Source: CAZVPF01 sp964628195 (GTDB lineage Bacteria; Planctomycetota; Phycisphaerae; Sedimentisphaerales; Anaerohalosphaeraceae). From it: 64,000 nt of DNA. The first letter of the stretch is position 1. The number at the start of each line of letters is the position of its first letter. Positions 52,351 through 63,669 of this stretch are shown one piece after another. The notes under the pieces are model-generated. The model saw nothing but the letters and a program-made list of their open reading frames with translations. It had not been told where the DNA came from and ran no database searches. The stretch covers positions 1 through 64,000 of the forward strand of contig CAZVPF010000012.1 of the NCBI GenBank assembly GCA_964628195.1. Direction: 5' to 3'. Made by a program: the position numbers and the translations under genes.

Positions 52351-53691
52351 CTAAACCTTAAATTCCTCAGCGCTGAACTCAAGCCTCTTTCCAGCCTCAA
52401 CAGCCTGGTTCACCTTCAAAACAGTAACCGCCGTCTCATACCCGACCCGACCGTCACAGTTGAGCTTCTCATTTCCGCGAACCGCGTTAAAGAAATTTTC
52501 CAGGTGAGGCTGATGATACTTCTTCTCCATAGTCACCGGTATCTCATAAGCAGGCGGCGCAAGTGTCTCACGAACATCAAGCAGCGCATCGTCGCCCGCG
52601 TCGCTCTTGGCCTCTTCAACGGGCTTGTTGATAATACCGGCCTTTACCCACTGCTCCCAGTCCGGCGCCGAAGGCTCCGGGTAAACAGTGCCCCTCGAAG
52701 CAGACTCGGATATACCAAGCGTCCCCTTGTCACCGAGGAAGTTCTCGTAATAACCGTTGCTGCTGTTGGTCGTCAGCGTCTGGTAAGAAGCCCTGACCGT
52801 GCCCTGTTTCGTCCCGTACTCGTAAACAGCGATTACATTGTCGTACCACTGGTGGGTGTCTTTATTGTAATAATCCGTGCCCCCAGTAGCGATAACCGCA
52901 GAGGGATGGGCCTCGAGGAACCAGTTATAAATATCGATCTGGTGCGAGCCAAGATCAACCATCGGCCCGCCGCCAAGCCCCTTGTACCACCGCCAGTTGC
53001 GGAACTGGTGCATCGAATCGAAGCCGAACCTGTTAAGCGTCGCATTGTCTATCGCGTATTTCTCAGGCCATCCAAGTCCGCCCTCCGGCTCGACAGCTCT
53101 GTTCCACTGACCGTTAACCGTCGTGATCCTGCCCAGCATACCCGACTCGCGGATAACCTTGTTGTAACAGTGCAAATATCGCGGGTTGCTCCGCCGCTGA
53201 TGCCCGATCTGCAAAAGCTTGCCCGTCTTGCCGGCGGTTTCGACCATCTTCTTCGCGTCTTCGAGCTTGTTCGACATCTCCTTTTCACAGTAAACATGCA
53301 GCCCCGCATTGAGACAGGCTATGGCATGCTCGGCGTGCCAGAAATCAGGAGTCGCCACAATTACCGCGTCGATATTATCCTTCTCCTTGTCAAGCATCTC
53401 CTTGTAATCAACATAAGGCGTAACGTCATGGCGATATTTCTGAAGCAGCCTCGAAGCTCTCTTAAGGTTATATTCCTGCCAGATATCGCAAACAGCCTTG
53501 AAGCGGATATTTGGAATGCGAAGCGTCGTATTCATCAGAACCTGGCCCTGCGCCCCGGCCCCAAGAAGTGCGATATTAATCTGGTCACTGCCCGCCGCCC
53601 GCGCAAGAGACCCGGAACTGACAAACAAACCGGCCCCGATCGCCGCCGTGGACCTTATAAAATCACGTCTTGAAATACTGCTGTTACTCAT
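52351..53691 (-). CDS. Tat-exported Gfo/Idh/MocA-family oxidoreductase (EKE variant)
   Basis: A 446-aa NAD(P)-dependent sugar oxidoreductase. The twin-arginine signal is SISRRDFIRSTAAIGAGLFV. The Rossmann start is INIALLGAGAQGQ, with DAVIVATPDFWHAEHA. The family motif EKP reads CEKEMSN here, so the Lys is kept but Pro is replaced. A later GGGPMVDLGSHQIDIYNWF carries the conserved His. It is 42 bp downstream of the next Gfo/Idh gene. A role in periplasmic oxidation of glycosides to 3-keto forms is inferred from the neighbours. Confidence 0.92.
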   Translation of the reverse strand: MSNSSISRRDFIRSTAAIGAGLFVSSGSLARAAGSDQINIALLGAGAQGQVLMNTTLRIPNIRFKAVCDIWQEYNLKRASRLLQKYRHDVTPYVDYKEMLDKEKDNIDAVIVATPDFWHAEHAIACLNAGLHVYCEKEMSNKLEDAKKMVETAGKTGKLLQIGHQRRSNPRYLHCYNKVIRESGMLGRITTVNGQWNRAVEPEGGLGWPEKYAIDNATLNRFGFDSMHQFRNWRWYKGLGGGPMVDLGSHQIDIYNWFLEAHPSAVIATGGTDYYNKDTHQWYDNVIAVYEYGTKQGTVRASYQTLTTNSSNGYYENFLGDKGTLGISESASRGTVYPEPSAPDWEQWVKAGIINKPVEEAKSDAGDDALLDVRETLAPPAYEIPVTMEKKYHQPHLENFFNAVRGNEKLNCDGRVGYETAVTVLKVNQAVEAGKRLEFSAEEFKV

Positions 53692-53733
53692 AAAAAATTT
53701 CCCTTAAACAAATGGAAACAACTTAAAAACCAA

Positions 53734-55071
53734 CTAAAGCGACCAGCCTCTGCGGTACTGCCTTGAGAGCATCGCGTTTGCATCCGGGGCATTGACAAAC
53801 TCGCCCTGTTCACGGTCCCAGTTCAGCTTACCGCCCACACGCTGGGCAATGGTACCCATAAGCACAACTTCTGTAAGCTTAGTCGAATATTCAAAGTCCG
53901 CACACGATTTCGTGCCGTTTTTGATAGCGTCAATCCAGTCCATGCCATGATTTGCGTCCGGCACGCGGGGTATCGTCTTTTCCGGCTGTTCATATTCACG
54001 CATTTTTGTCTCAGGCACAAGCCTCGGCGTCCCGCCGTGCGATTCGTGCACCATACACGCCTTGTCGCCGACATATAAAACACCGTTTTTAGGCAGCGTC
54101 CGGCCCGGCTCAATCAAATCCGGCAAAAAAGGCTTTATTCCGCCGTCATACCAGTACATAGTAAGCGGCGGTATCAGCCCGCGGGAAGGAAACTCATATT
54201 TAACCGCCGAACCTTCCGGATAGCTTTCTTTACTTCCGCCAACGGCATACGCCTCGATAGAAACAGGCTGATCAAGCTTGAAAGCCCAGTAAGGATGGTC
54301 CATAATATGACAAGCCATGTCACCCAGCGCCCCTGTTCCGAAATCGGCCCAGCCTCGCCACTTGAACGGTAAATATTCAGGGTGATAAGCTCTGTACTCA
54401 ACCGGGCCCAGCCAAAGGTCCCAGTCAAGACCCCCAGGCACAGGCGGCGTGTCTTTGGGCCTTTTAAGACTTTGAGGCCAGATCGGCCTGTCCGTCCAGG
54501 TGTGAACTTCCCTCACATTGCCCAGCGCACCGTCCCTTATCCACTCAACGGTCATCCGGGCGCCCTCCTTCGAGTGTCCCTGGTTGCCCATCTGCGTAAC
54601 AACACCGTAGCGTTTCGCTGCCTTTGCAACCGCCCTGCATTCCTCGATGTTGTGAGTAAGCGGCTTTTCGCAGTAAACATGCTTGCCGAGCTGCATCGCA
54701 GCCATCGAAACCACCGCATGAGTATGGTCCGGCGTCGCGACCATAACCGCGTCAATATTGTTATGCTCCCTGTCAAGCATTCGGCGGAAATCCTTATAAC
54801 GTTTTACATCCGGAAACTTCTCGTAAGTCTCCGCTGCCCTCTCGTCGTCAACATCACAAAAAGCGACAAAGTTCACGTTATCTTGTATCATCTTGATACA
54901 GCTTCTGCCCCGACCGCCGACACCGACAACGGCAACGTTGACTTTTTCAGAAGGCGAAACCTGTCCGTTCGCTCCCAAAACAGATGAAGGCGCTATAGTA
55001 AACGCCCCGACCGCAGCCGCAGAAGAAGCAAGGAAATTTCTTCTCGAAATATGTGTTTTATTATCACTCAT
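53734..55071 (-). CDS. Tat-exported Gfo/Idh/MocA-family oxidoreductase
   Basis: About 445 aa. Tat signal ISRRNFLASSAAAVGAFTI. Rossmann segment VNVAVVGVGGRGRS, then DAVMVATPDHTHAVV, the EKP motif in VYCEKPLTHN and GALGDMACHIMDHPYW. The frame opens at GTG 55083, which overlaps the stop of the DUF1080 gene. I prefer ATG 55071, which has GAGG at good spacing and places the twin arginines nine residues in. It is probably co-transcribed with DUF1080. Confidence 0.93.
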   Translation of the reverse strand: MSDNKTHISRRNFLASSAAAVGAFTIAPSSVLGANGQVSPSEKVNVAVVGVGGRGRSCIKMIQDNVNFVAFCDVDDERAAETYEKFPDVKRYKDFRRMLDREHNNIDAVMVATPDHTHAVVSMAAMQLGKHVYCEKPLTHNIEECRAVAKAAKRYGVVTQMGNQGHSKEGARMTVEWIRDGALGNVREVHTWTDRPIWPQSLKRPKDTPPVPGGLDWDLWLGPVEYRAYHPEYLPFKWRGWADFGTGALGDMACHIMDHPYWAFKLDQPVSIEAYAVGGSKESYPEGSAVKYEFPSRGLIPPLTMYWYDGGIKPFLPDLIEPGRTLPKNGVLYVGDKACMVHESHGGTPRLVPETKMREYEQPEKTIPRVPDANHGMDWIDAIKNGTKSCADFEYSTKLTEVVLMGTIAQRVGGKLNWDREQGEFVNAPDANAMLSRQYRRGWSL

Positions 55072-55079
55072 TTCAGACC

Positions 55080-56636
55080 TCACAGTTCCTTAATCCATAT
55101 ATTCCTGTACTGCACCTTATCACCGTGGTCCTGCAGCAGTATCGGCCCCGTCTTCGACATATCCTGGTCGAGCCCGCCCGGCGTCGGGTGCGGCAGAACA
55201 ATATCATCATGTATCACAACACCGTTATGCAAAACCGTAACTCTCGCCGGCGATTTCAGTTTGCCGTTTTCGTAATCAGCACCGTAAAAAGTTATATCGT
55301 ATGTCTGCCACTGCCCCGGAGGTGCGCACATATTAACCCGCGGCGCAGCGATCTTGTATATCCCTCCGCACTCGTTATCCTTGCCCTCAAGCGCGTAACT
55401 GTCCAGCACCTGTATCTCGTACCTGCCCTGCAGATAGACACCGCTGTTGCCGCGCTTTTGCCCCCGCTGCTCCGGCATAAACGGCGAGCGGAATTCAAGA
55501 TGCAGCTTGAAGTCGTCAAACTCTTGCTTCGTTATAAGCGAACCGCCCCGGACCTCCATCGCCCCGTCGACCAGCCGCCAGTTAGCCCCGCTGCTCTGCT
55601 CGTCAAGCAGGTCAAGAACCTTCCATTTAACCTTGCCTTTTTCCGCAGCGTATTCATATCCGAGCAGTTCTTCTCCCGAAACACCGCTAACGGAAAATGG
55701 CCCGGATATTTGCCAAAGCGTTATAAAACCGCCCTTGCCCCCGACAGGCCTTGACCGACCCTCGCTCGACCCCGACGGATCGACCTTGACAACAGTCCTG
55801 CCTTTTATTTCCGGCACGGAAAGCTTCGCCGACCCCGCCCAGTCGCCCCCTCCGTTGGAGACTTTCATCATCAGCTCATTGTCGCCCTTTTCGAGAACAA
55901 GCGGGATCTTGTCATCGCGAAACTTATGCGGACGCATAGCATTATTCTCGTGAACAACGGCCCCGTTAAGCCAGACTTTCACACCATCGTCACTGCCGAC
56001 CTCCAGCATCGCAGGACCGCCCTGCGGGCTTACGATGACCGTCTTCAGATACGCGACCCTGTTATTGCCGCCCATCATCCCGTTAAGGTCAATATATCCA
56101 ACCCCCCTGCCGGGATGTGTCCAGTGCTCCAGGCTGCTGCCGTCAAAAAGAACCATAGCCCCCGCCGGCGGCTGCTCGCCCAAAGTCCGCGAAAGCCTAA
56201 CAACCTTTTCCATCTCAAAAGTTTTGCTGCCCGGCCCGGAAATGCTGCCCTCAAAACTGCCGCCCGTGACCACACCTTTCCAGCGGGTGTTCGGATAGGC
56301 CCCCGTCGTCGAAATACCCTCGAACACAAGACCATTTTCCGTATCACTGCCGAACATCTCAACAACAGGCTCATCCCGCGTATCGAACCGCTCGACAACC
56401 CTGCACTTATAAAGACCGTCGCCCAAAGCAACAACCTGCGCCGCAATCGGCGACTCTTTACCGTCGATATCAACCTCGCCCTGCCAGTCACCCATATACT
56501 CGTCGCAGACCGCATACCCCCCGCCCGGCAGCGAGCCCTCATTGCAGGAACATAAAAACAAAGCCGATGCTAACAAAATGAAGTGAAATACAACTCGTAT
56601 CGTCATAAAGTCGCCTTTCCAAAAAATCGTCTTCAC
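55080..56636 (-). CDS. DUF1080 (3-keto-glycoside hydrolase-like) lipoprotein with inserted binding module
   Basis: A 518-aa lipoprotein (lipobox LCSC). Residues ~25-130 are an N-terminal beta domain. DUF1080 begins with MVLFDGSSLEHW (~150), is interrupted by ~185 residues, and resumes at NWRLVDGAMEVRGGSLITKQ, followed by GNSGVYLQGRYEIQVLDSY, GGIYKIAAP and the C-terminal YRNIWIKEL. DUF1080 proteins cut 3-keto-disaccharides (family knowledge). The insert carries GSDDGVKVWLNGAVVHENN and WQISGPF, as in the ThuA protein encoded upstream, but in the opposite order. It overlaps the Gfo/Idh reading frame by a few bases. Confidence 0.88.
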   Translation of the reverse strand: MKTIFWKGDFMTIRVVFHFILLASALFLCSCNEGSLPGGGYAVCDEYMGDWQGEVDIDGKESPIAAQVVALGDGLYKCRVVERFDTRDEPVVEMFGSDTENGLVFEGISTTGAYPNTRWKGVVTGGSFEGSISGPGSKTFEMEKVVRLSRTLGEQPPAGAMVLFDGSSLEHWTHPGRGVGYIDLNGMMGGNNRVAYLKTVIVSPQGGPAMLEVGSDDGVKVWLNGAVVHENNAMRPHKFRDDKIPLVLEKGDNELMMKVSNGGGDWAGSAKLSVPEIKGRTVVKVDPSGSSEGRSRPVGGKGGFITLWQISGPFSVSGVSGEELLGYEYAAEKGKVKWKVLDLLDEQSSGANWRLVDGAMEVRGGSLITKQEFDDFKLHLEFRSPFMPEQRGQKRGNSGVYLQGRYEIQVLDSYALEGKDNECGGIYKIAAPRVNMCAPPGQWQTYDITFYGADYENGKLKSPARVTVLHNGVVIHDDIVLPHPTPGGLDQDMSKTGPILLQDHGDKVQYRNIWIKEL

Positions 56637-56663
56637 GCGAAAACACCGACCGCGCGGTCAATA

Positions 56664-59600
56664 TTACTCAGCCGAAAAACTCAGCCCTTCCATCGAAGAC
56701 CCGTCCGGCTCGGCAAAACGGGCAATGAACGACCACGCCAAACTCCCCTGCGTAATCTTGAACATAAGCTCGTTCTTGCCCTTGTCAAGCTCGACATCAA
56801 CCTTATCCTGGGCCTTAGTCAAACCTCTGTATACATTATTCTCGTGAACAACCTCGCCGTTTACCCATACTTTTATACCATCGTCGCTGCCGATTTCAAG
56901 TATTCCTTTCTTTTCGGAGTCGCAATGTACGTTGGTTTTCACGTAAACCACGCTGTTAGTGTCCTTGTATATGCGGTGAATATCAACCACACCCGGCCTT
57001 TTGCTGTCAAAATCCACGACCAGCGGCTTCCAGTCCGCGCTGCCGTCGTGTTTTTCCGGTGCAAATTTAATATCGAACAGGTCTGTCGCCGACTTATTCT
57101 CCCTGCTGTAAGGCCCTGCGATCTGCCATTCGATAATATAATCGTCTATCTCATCGATAGCGGCTATAACCTGCCCGGCCCTTTCATCCAGCGATTTATT
57201 CTCAACAGCCTCGATAACCTTCTGAAGTTTCGATTTCATCTCCGTGTTCGTAATATATATCTTCTCGGCGATCTCAACAACCGCAAGCCCGGCCTCATTT
57301 TTAAGCTGCGGCTCGTCAATGTACTTAAACGCCAACTCAGCGGCCCCCGGCTCATACACCTTTGAAAGCTCGGAAAGAATCATCTTCTTCTCGTTAAGGC
57401 CCTCAGCCATAGACATAGCCTCTTTATACATTTCAACCTTGGCGGATTTGGAAACGTCAAGGTACTTAACCTGGCCGATCACTCCGCGAAGCGCAAGCGT
57501 CCCTTCCGTGCTGCCCGCCGATTTCTTCGCAATTGCCTTAAGAGTTGTTATCGGCCTGGCGTTGGGCCACTGCGAAAGCGAACGTATCGCCTGCAAACGA
57601 ACAGCATCGTTTTCCTCGGCAAGCCTCTCGGAAAGAAAACTGTAAGCATTTTCATCCGCGACCTGACCCAGCACGCTCATAAGCATAACTTCCGTGTCCG
57701 TATCATCAGCCGACTCTATCACCTTTATAAGCCTCTCGCTCGCCAAACTCTTCTGCGGCATCTTACCCGCAACTGCCGCAAGCGCCTTCTCCGCCTGCCG
57801 CCTCGCGCTTACAGACTCCGCCTTGCCCGCAAGCTCGAGCAGCCCGTCAAAATCTTCAGCTCCAGCAAGGTCGGTCAAAACCTTCAGCGCCTCGTTTCGT
57901 ACTTCCTCGTCGCCCTTCATCGCCTCGCTTATCAAAAGCCCGGACGCCTGCCCAGCCCCTCTCTCGCCAAGTGCGGCAATATACTCCAGCTTAACCTGCT
58001 TTTTCGCCGCTGGAATATTCGCCATTATCTGCTTATCCGCCTCAGGATCGTGAACACTGTAAAGCGTCTGCCTCGCCGCTTTACGCACCTGACCATCCGA
58101 AACCGCCGCTGTCTCTGCAAGCATCGAAACATCATCTCCGTCCGCAACAGCCGCAAGCGACACCAGCGCCGCAACTTTCACCTGGTCATTATCGTCATTT
58201 ACACCCATCATCAGCACAGGCTTGAACTCCTTATCACCGCGATCATAAAGCGCGTGCATAACCGCCGTCTTAACCGGCGATTCGAGCTCGCCGTAAATAT
58301 CCGAAAGCGTCCGCAGAAGTTTCCTGTCCTCCGCCTTGACCAGCGCCTTAACCGCTGTTATCTTAACGACATCAGGATCGTCATCCTCAGTGAGCGTCTC
58401 TTCGATTATCTCATGCGGATTGGCAACGAAAAAACCGCCCTCAGGCGCCGCCAGTATCCACTGATAAACCGCCGAAGCACGTACAAAAGCAGGCGCAGTC
58501 TCATCTTCGTAAATCCGGCTGAAAACCTTACGAGCTTTTCTGTCGCTTCCGCTTGCCAGCAGGTTTTCCCCGCACTCAAGACCTGCACGGTAAGCCTCAA
58601 TTTTCAGCCTGCCGCTGCTGCCCCCCACTGACGTCAGCATTTTCGCAGTTGCATAATCAGGCATGTTCCCAAGCGCCGAAACCGCCGCCATCGCGACAGC
58701 CTCGTCCTTGTTTCTAACAAGTGCGCTAAGCTTCCCGATCGCCTTTACATCACCCCTCGCCCCCAGCGAGTTAATTATCCCGATCTTAACCTCACCCTTT
58801 GCAGAACCAAGAGCGTCCCTTAGAGCCTTGTCAACCTCCGGCGAATCTATCCTCTCCAAAGCATAACGCGCCATATCAGCCGTCTCCGCGTCGTCAAGCA
58901 TCTCCGCAAGCGCAGCCACACTCGCACCGGTCCCGATAACACGCAAACGCCTGCATACAAAATCCTTCGCCGCAGTCGAGGCATCAGATTTCAAAAACTC
59001 AACCAGCTTCTGCTCTATCGCCGCAAGCTGCACCTTGTCGTCGTAAAACCCCTCGATAAACTCACGAATATTCGACAGCGGCGCCCTGTCGTCCGCAAAT
59101 TCATAATCCTTAACAATATCAAGCATCCCGTCAAGCATCGAAACCTTCATACCGCTCGGCGTGGTATCCGCTTCAAGGTCGCCCATCGCGAACTGTATAC
59201 CGAGCATATAATGCTCCAATACCGCCGGGTTCCACAATACATCATGGTTGTGCCCCAATGAGCAGTAAAAAACCCTGCCCTTGCCGAAATCCCGCACCCA
59301 GCTTACCGGAACGTCGGGATATTTATTATCGCGTTCAAGCGTTGCAGGATCCGAAAAATCCAGCGAAAGCAATATCCTGCTGTTATCCCGCAGTTTAAGC
59401 TGCTTAACAAGGTATATCTCGTCGCTTATCTTAAACCCCTCTGCCCCGAATGGCTCTGTTAGCTTATGCTCCGGCTCGTCGATCTTAACCGCCCAGGTAC
59501 CGTTCGCCGTCCACGGGTGCGAAACAAAAATACCGCCGAACATTTCCGCCGCTTCCGGCCAGTTATAAAAATTATCCGTCGCCGCGTGAATGCCCACAAT

Positions 59601-59996
59601 ACCCTTGCCGCCCCTGACAAAATCCATCAGGTTCCGGCGATACTGCTTATTCTCAAAAGTCAGCCTTGTAGTATTGTTAAAGCATACCGCGTCAAACTTC
59701 GCCAGGTTCTCCGCCTCGAACACGGCCATATCATCACTGTTGACCGTTTCAAAAGCACCCGTCTTTTGCCCGATTACCTCCAGTGCCTTGGCCACATAAG
59801 GCACACTGCTGTGCTTGTATCCCTCGCAAAGGTTAAACACAAGCATCCTGCGCGGCTGCTTCGGCTGCACCGCCGCCTTATCCGGGGCAGCGGCTGTTAT
59901 CTTAGCTGTCTCTTCACCCGAAACCGCCTGTACTGTACTCGTTACCGACATTGCAAAAACAAGAAACATGATTATATATACTATACTGTTTTTCAT
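56664..59996 (-). CDS. Secreted ThuA-HEAT repeat protein with C-terminal WQIAGP module
   Basis: A 1110-aa exported protein; the signal peptide ends near VQAVSG. Residues ~50-290 are a ThuA domain (RRMLVFNLCEGYKHSSVPYV, GGKGIVGIHAATDNFYNWPE, FYCSLGHNHDVLW), a glutamine-amidotransferase-like fold linked to trehalose and other glycoside use. Residues ~320-930 are ~15 HEAT repeats (KAIGKLSALVRNKDEAVAMA). Residues ~960-1110 are the module WQIAGPY...GSDDGIKVWVNGEVVHENN. No heme-binding CxxCH is present, unlike many relatives. It leads into the DUF1080 gene (27 bp). Confidence 0.87.
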   Translation of the reverse strand: MKNSIVYIIMFLVFAMSVTSTVQAVSGEETAKITAAAPDKAAVQPKQPRRMLVFNLCEGYKHSSVPYVAKALEVIGQKTGAFETVNSDDMAVFEAENLAKFDAVCFNNTTRLTFENKQYRRNLMDFVRGGKGIVGIHAATDNFYNWPEAAEMFGGIFVSHPWTANGTWAVKIDEPEHKLTEPFGAEGFKISDEIYLVKQLKLRDNSRILLSLDFSDPATLERDNKYPDVPVSWVRDFGKGRVFYCSLGHNHDVLWNPAVLEHYMLGIQFAMGDLEADTTPSGMKVSMLDGMLDIVKDYEFADDRAPLSNIREFIEGFYDDKVQLAAIEQKLVEFLKSDASTAAKDFVCRRLRVIGTGASVAALAEMLDDAETADMARYALERIDSPEVDKALRDALGSAKGEVKIGIINSLGARGDVKAIGKLSALVRNKDEAVAMAAVSALGNMPDYATAKMLTSVGGSSGRLKIEAYRAGLECGENLLASGSDRKARKVFSRIYEDETAPAFVRASAVYQWILAAPEGGFFVANPHEIIEETLTEDDDPDVVKITAVKALVKAEDRKLLRTLSDIYGELESPVKTAVMHALYDRGDKEFKPVLMMGVNDDNDQVKVAALVSLAAVADGDDVSMLAETAAVSDGQVRKAARQTLYSVHDPEADKQIMANIPAAKKQVKLEYIAALGERGAGQASGLLISEAMKGDEEVRNEALKVLTDLAGAEDFDGLLELAGKAESVSARRQAEKALAAVAGKMPQKSLASERLIKVIESADDTDTEVMLMSVLGQVADENAYSFLSERLAEENDAVRLQAIRSLSQWPNARPITTLKAIAKKSAGSTEGTLALRGVIGQVKYLDVSKSAKVEMYKEAMSMAEGLNEKKMILSELSKVYEPGAAELAFKYIDEPQLKNEAGLAVVEIAEKIYITNTEMKSKLQKVIEAVENKSLDERAGQVIAAIDEIDDYIIEWQIAGPYSRENKSATDLFDIKFAPEKHDGSADWKPLVVDFDSKRPGVVDIHRIYKDTNSVVYVKTNVHCDSEKKGILEIGSDDGIKVWVNGEVVHENNVYRGLTKAQDKVDVELDKGKNELMFKITQGSLAWSFIARFAEPDGSSMEGLSFSAE

Positions 59997-60031
59997 CTGG
60001 GTACCTCATATTTTTCAATTGATAGTTGGGG

Positions 60032-61327
<1,296 letters not shown>

Positions 61328-61364
61328 ATTTCTAACCTTTTTACCTTAAAAACAGGATTTATGT

Positions 61365-62357
61365 TCAATTATCAAAGGCAGCGTCAAACTGGACATCCGA
61401 CGGCTTAAAATCAACCGTATTGACAAACTCGCACGCCTCAGCCGCGCCATGCTCCCGATCCATGCCGCAATCCTCCCACTCAACAGACAAAGGCCCGTCA
61501 TAACCGATATGGTTCAGCATCCTTATTATATTCTCAAAATCGACGTCCCCGTGACCGAGCGAGCGGAAATCCCACCCCCTGTCCGGGTGCCCGAAATTCA
61601 GATGCGAAGCAAGTATCCCCGTCCGGCCGTTAAGCTGAAGCGCCGCGTCTTTCATGTGCACGTGATATATCCTGCCGGAAAACTCACGCAGGAAATCTAC
61701 CGAATCAACCATCTGCCAAAGCAAATGGCTCGGGTCGAAATTGAACCCGAAAGCCTCCCGCCCGTCCACAGCCTCGACCGCCCTGCTGGCGGTTGGAATA
61801 TCAAACGCTATCTCCGTAGGGTGAACCTCAAGCCCGAACTTCACCCCGCACTTATCGAACTCGTCGAAAATCGGGTTCCACATCTTCGCGAAATATTTGA
61901 AACCGTCATCGATCATCTGCTCTGTAATAGGCGGAAACGGGTAAAGCATGTGCCATATCGACGAACCCGTAAAACCGTTCACAACAGAAACCCCAAGGTT
62001 CTTCGCCGCCCTTGCCGTATTCATCATGGCCTCAACCGCCCACTTGCGCTTCTTGTCGGCATCGCCCTTGCAGTCGTCCGGCACAAACACGTCGCTGCGG
62101 GCGTCATTGTTGGGATCGCATACAAGCTGCCCAGCCAGGTGATTGCTGATAGCAAAAAGCGAAAGCCCGTTGTCCTCGAGTATCTTTTTCTGCCCCTTGC
62201 AGTACTCCATATCCTCAGCGGCCCTGTCAACATCCATATGATCCCCCCAGCAGGCAAGCTCAAGACCGTCATAACCCCACGAAGCCGCCTTCGCCGCAAG
62301 GTCCTTCAAGCTCATATCAGCCCACTGCCCTGTAAATAATGTAACCGGTCGTGCCAT
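61365..62357 (-). CDS. Sugar phosphate isomerase/epimerase (xylose isomerase-like TIM barrel)
   Basis: A 330-aa cytoplasmic TIM barrel of the AP endonuclease 2/xylose isomerase-like family. Metal ligands appear in order: VKFGLEVHPTEIAFD (Glu), FNFDPSHLLWQ (Asp/His), IYHVHMKDAAL (His/Asp) and LSVEWEDCGM (Glu). The N-terminal SWGYDGLELACWGDH is typical. Members next to Gfo/Idh genes often isomerise or cleave 3-keto sugars. It is 37 bp upstream of the third Tat oxidoreductase gene. Confidence 0.93.
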   Translation of the reverse strand: MARPVTLFTGQWADMSLKDLAAKAASWGYDGLELACWGDHMDVDRAAEDMEYCKGQKKILEDNGLSLFAISNHLAGQLVCDPNNDARSDVFVPDDCKGDADKKRKWAVEAMMNTARAAKNLGVSVVNGFTGSSIWHMLYPFPPITEQMIDDGFKYFAKMWNPIFDEFDKCGVKFGLEVHPTEIAFDIPTASRAVEAVDGREAFGFNFDPSHLLWQMVDSVDFLREFSGRIYHVHMKDAALQLNGRTGILASHLNFGHPDRGWDFRSLGHGDVDFENIIRMLNHIGYDGPLSVEWEDCGMDREHGAAEACEFVNTVDFKPSDVQFDAAFDN

Positions 62358-62386
62358 TATGTAGTCTCCTGTATTTTAATTCGTGA

Positions 62387-63559
62387 TCATTTCCTGAATT
62401 TTGTCCACTTCTGTTTGCTTTTCGCCGAAGCTGTAACCGTATCGATAAACAGCATACCCCTGAGCCCGTCCTCCGCGGTCGGAAAATCCTTCGCAAGCGG
62501 GTCTGCTTTCTTCTTCTCCAGCCGCGCCCGCAGCGTATCCGCGAAATTCACGTAAATATTCGCAAAAGCCTCGATAAATGCCTCCGGGTGCCCGAAAGGC
62601 AGCCTCGTCGCACGTCCCGCCGCGGGGCTTTTTTTACCTGCATAATCATTACCCCGCCTCCATATCTGCACAGGACCGTCAGGCTCCTTTACATATAAAT
62701 AGTTCGGATTCTCCTGGTGCCATTCAATCGCCTTTTTCTCACCGTAAACCCATATCGCAAGGTTGTTCTCCTCGCCGATAGATATCTGCGAAGCGTGCAG
62801 TATCCCCTTAGCCCCGTTATTGAACCGAAGCAGGCAGTTCCCGTCGTCATCCAGTTTGCGACCCTTAACGAACGTTGTAAGCTCCGCGCACATCTCCGTT
62901 ATCTTCAGACCCGTAACGTACTCGCTCAAATTCTCAGCGTGCGTGCCGATATCCCCCATGCAGCCCGCCGAACCGCTCTGCTTGGGGTCGGTCCGCCAAA
63001 CCGCCTGCTTTGCCCCCGTCTTCTCCAGTGCCGAATGAAGCCAGCCCTGCGGATATTGAACCACAACCTTGCGTATCTTACCCAGGTCACCGGCCTTAAC
63101 CATATCCCGTGCAAGTTTAACCATCGGGTAGCCCGTGTAATTATGTGTAAGGGCAAATAGCCTGCCTGTCTTTTTAACCAGCGAAACCAGTTTTCTCGCC
63201 TGCCCCGTGTCAAAAGTCATCGGCTTGTCGCAAACAACGTCAAATCCAGCCTTCAAAAACGCTGCCGCTATCTCGTAATGACTGCTGTTAGGCGTCACGA
63301 TAGATACAAAATCGATCCTCTCACCCTCAGCCAGTTCCTTTTCGACAGCGATCATTTCTTTGTAATCGCTGTAAATCCTTGAATTCGCAATATTTAACTG
63401 CCTCCCCGTCTGCCTCGACTTCTTCATGGTCCTGCTGAAGCACCCCGCCACGATATCAATTCCCCCGTCCATCCTTGCCGCTTTACGATGAACCTCGCCT
63501 ATAAAAGCGTCCGGGCCGCCCCCGACCATTCCCATCCTTAGATTGCGATTGAGTTTCAT
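62387..63559 (-). CDS. Cytoplasmic Gfo/Idh/MocA-family oxidoreductase (DKP variant)
   Basis: A 390-aa protein without a Tat signal, so cytoplasmic. Rossmann segment LRMGMVGGGPDAFIGEVHRK, FVSIVTPNSSHYEIAAAF, and the EKP site reading VVCDKPMTFD. GCMGDIGTHAENLSEYVTG carries the conserved Asp/His. It is the first gene of the ~11-kb minus-strand keto-sugar-like operon, divergent from the AraC-like gene. Confidence 0.93.
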   Translation of the reverse strand: MKLNRNLRMGMVGGGPDAFIGEVHRKAARMDGGIDIVAGCFSRTMKKSRQTGRQLNIANSRIYSDYKEMIAVEKELAEGERIDFVSIVTPNSSHYEIAAAFLKAGFDVVCDKPMTFDTGQARKLVSLVKKTGRLFALTHNYTGYPMVKLARDMVKAGDLGKIRKVVVQYPQGWLHSALEKTGAKQAVWRTDPKQSGSAGCMGDIGTHAENLSEYVTGLKITEMCAELTTFVKGRKLDDDGNCLLRFNNGAKGILHASQISIGEENNLAIWVYGEKKAIEWHQENPNYLYVKEPDGPVQIWRRGNDYAGKKSPAAGRATRLPFGHPEAFIEAFANIYVNFADTLRARLEKKKADPLAKDFPTAEDGLRGMLFIDTVTASAKSKQKWTKFRK

Positions 63560-63669
63560 TGGCTCTCCTTCCCTTTGAGTTGAAATATAATGACAATCTT
63601 AAAAAGAGCGTTGCAAAGCTGCCTTGTCGGTATGTCTCAATATCTTGGCCGCAATTTCATATAAAAAAC

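Noticed and set aside
52192..53673. 493-aa plus-strand frame, and similar long frames at 50950-52050, 61449-62339 and 16766-17395
   Set aside because: These are antisense shadows of clearly recognised genes (cytochrome, Gfo/Idh, isomerase, flagellin). Their composition is rich in Arg/His/Pro, as expected for the reverse frame of biased codons.
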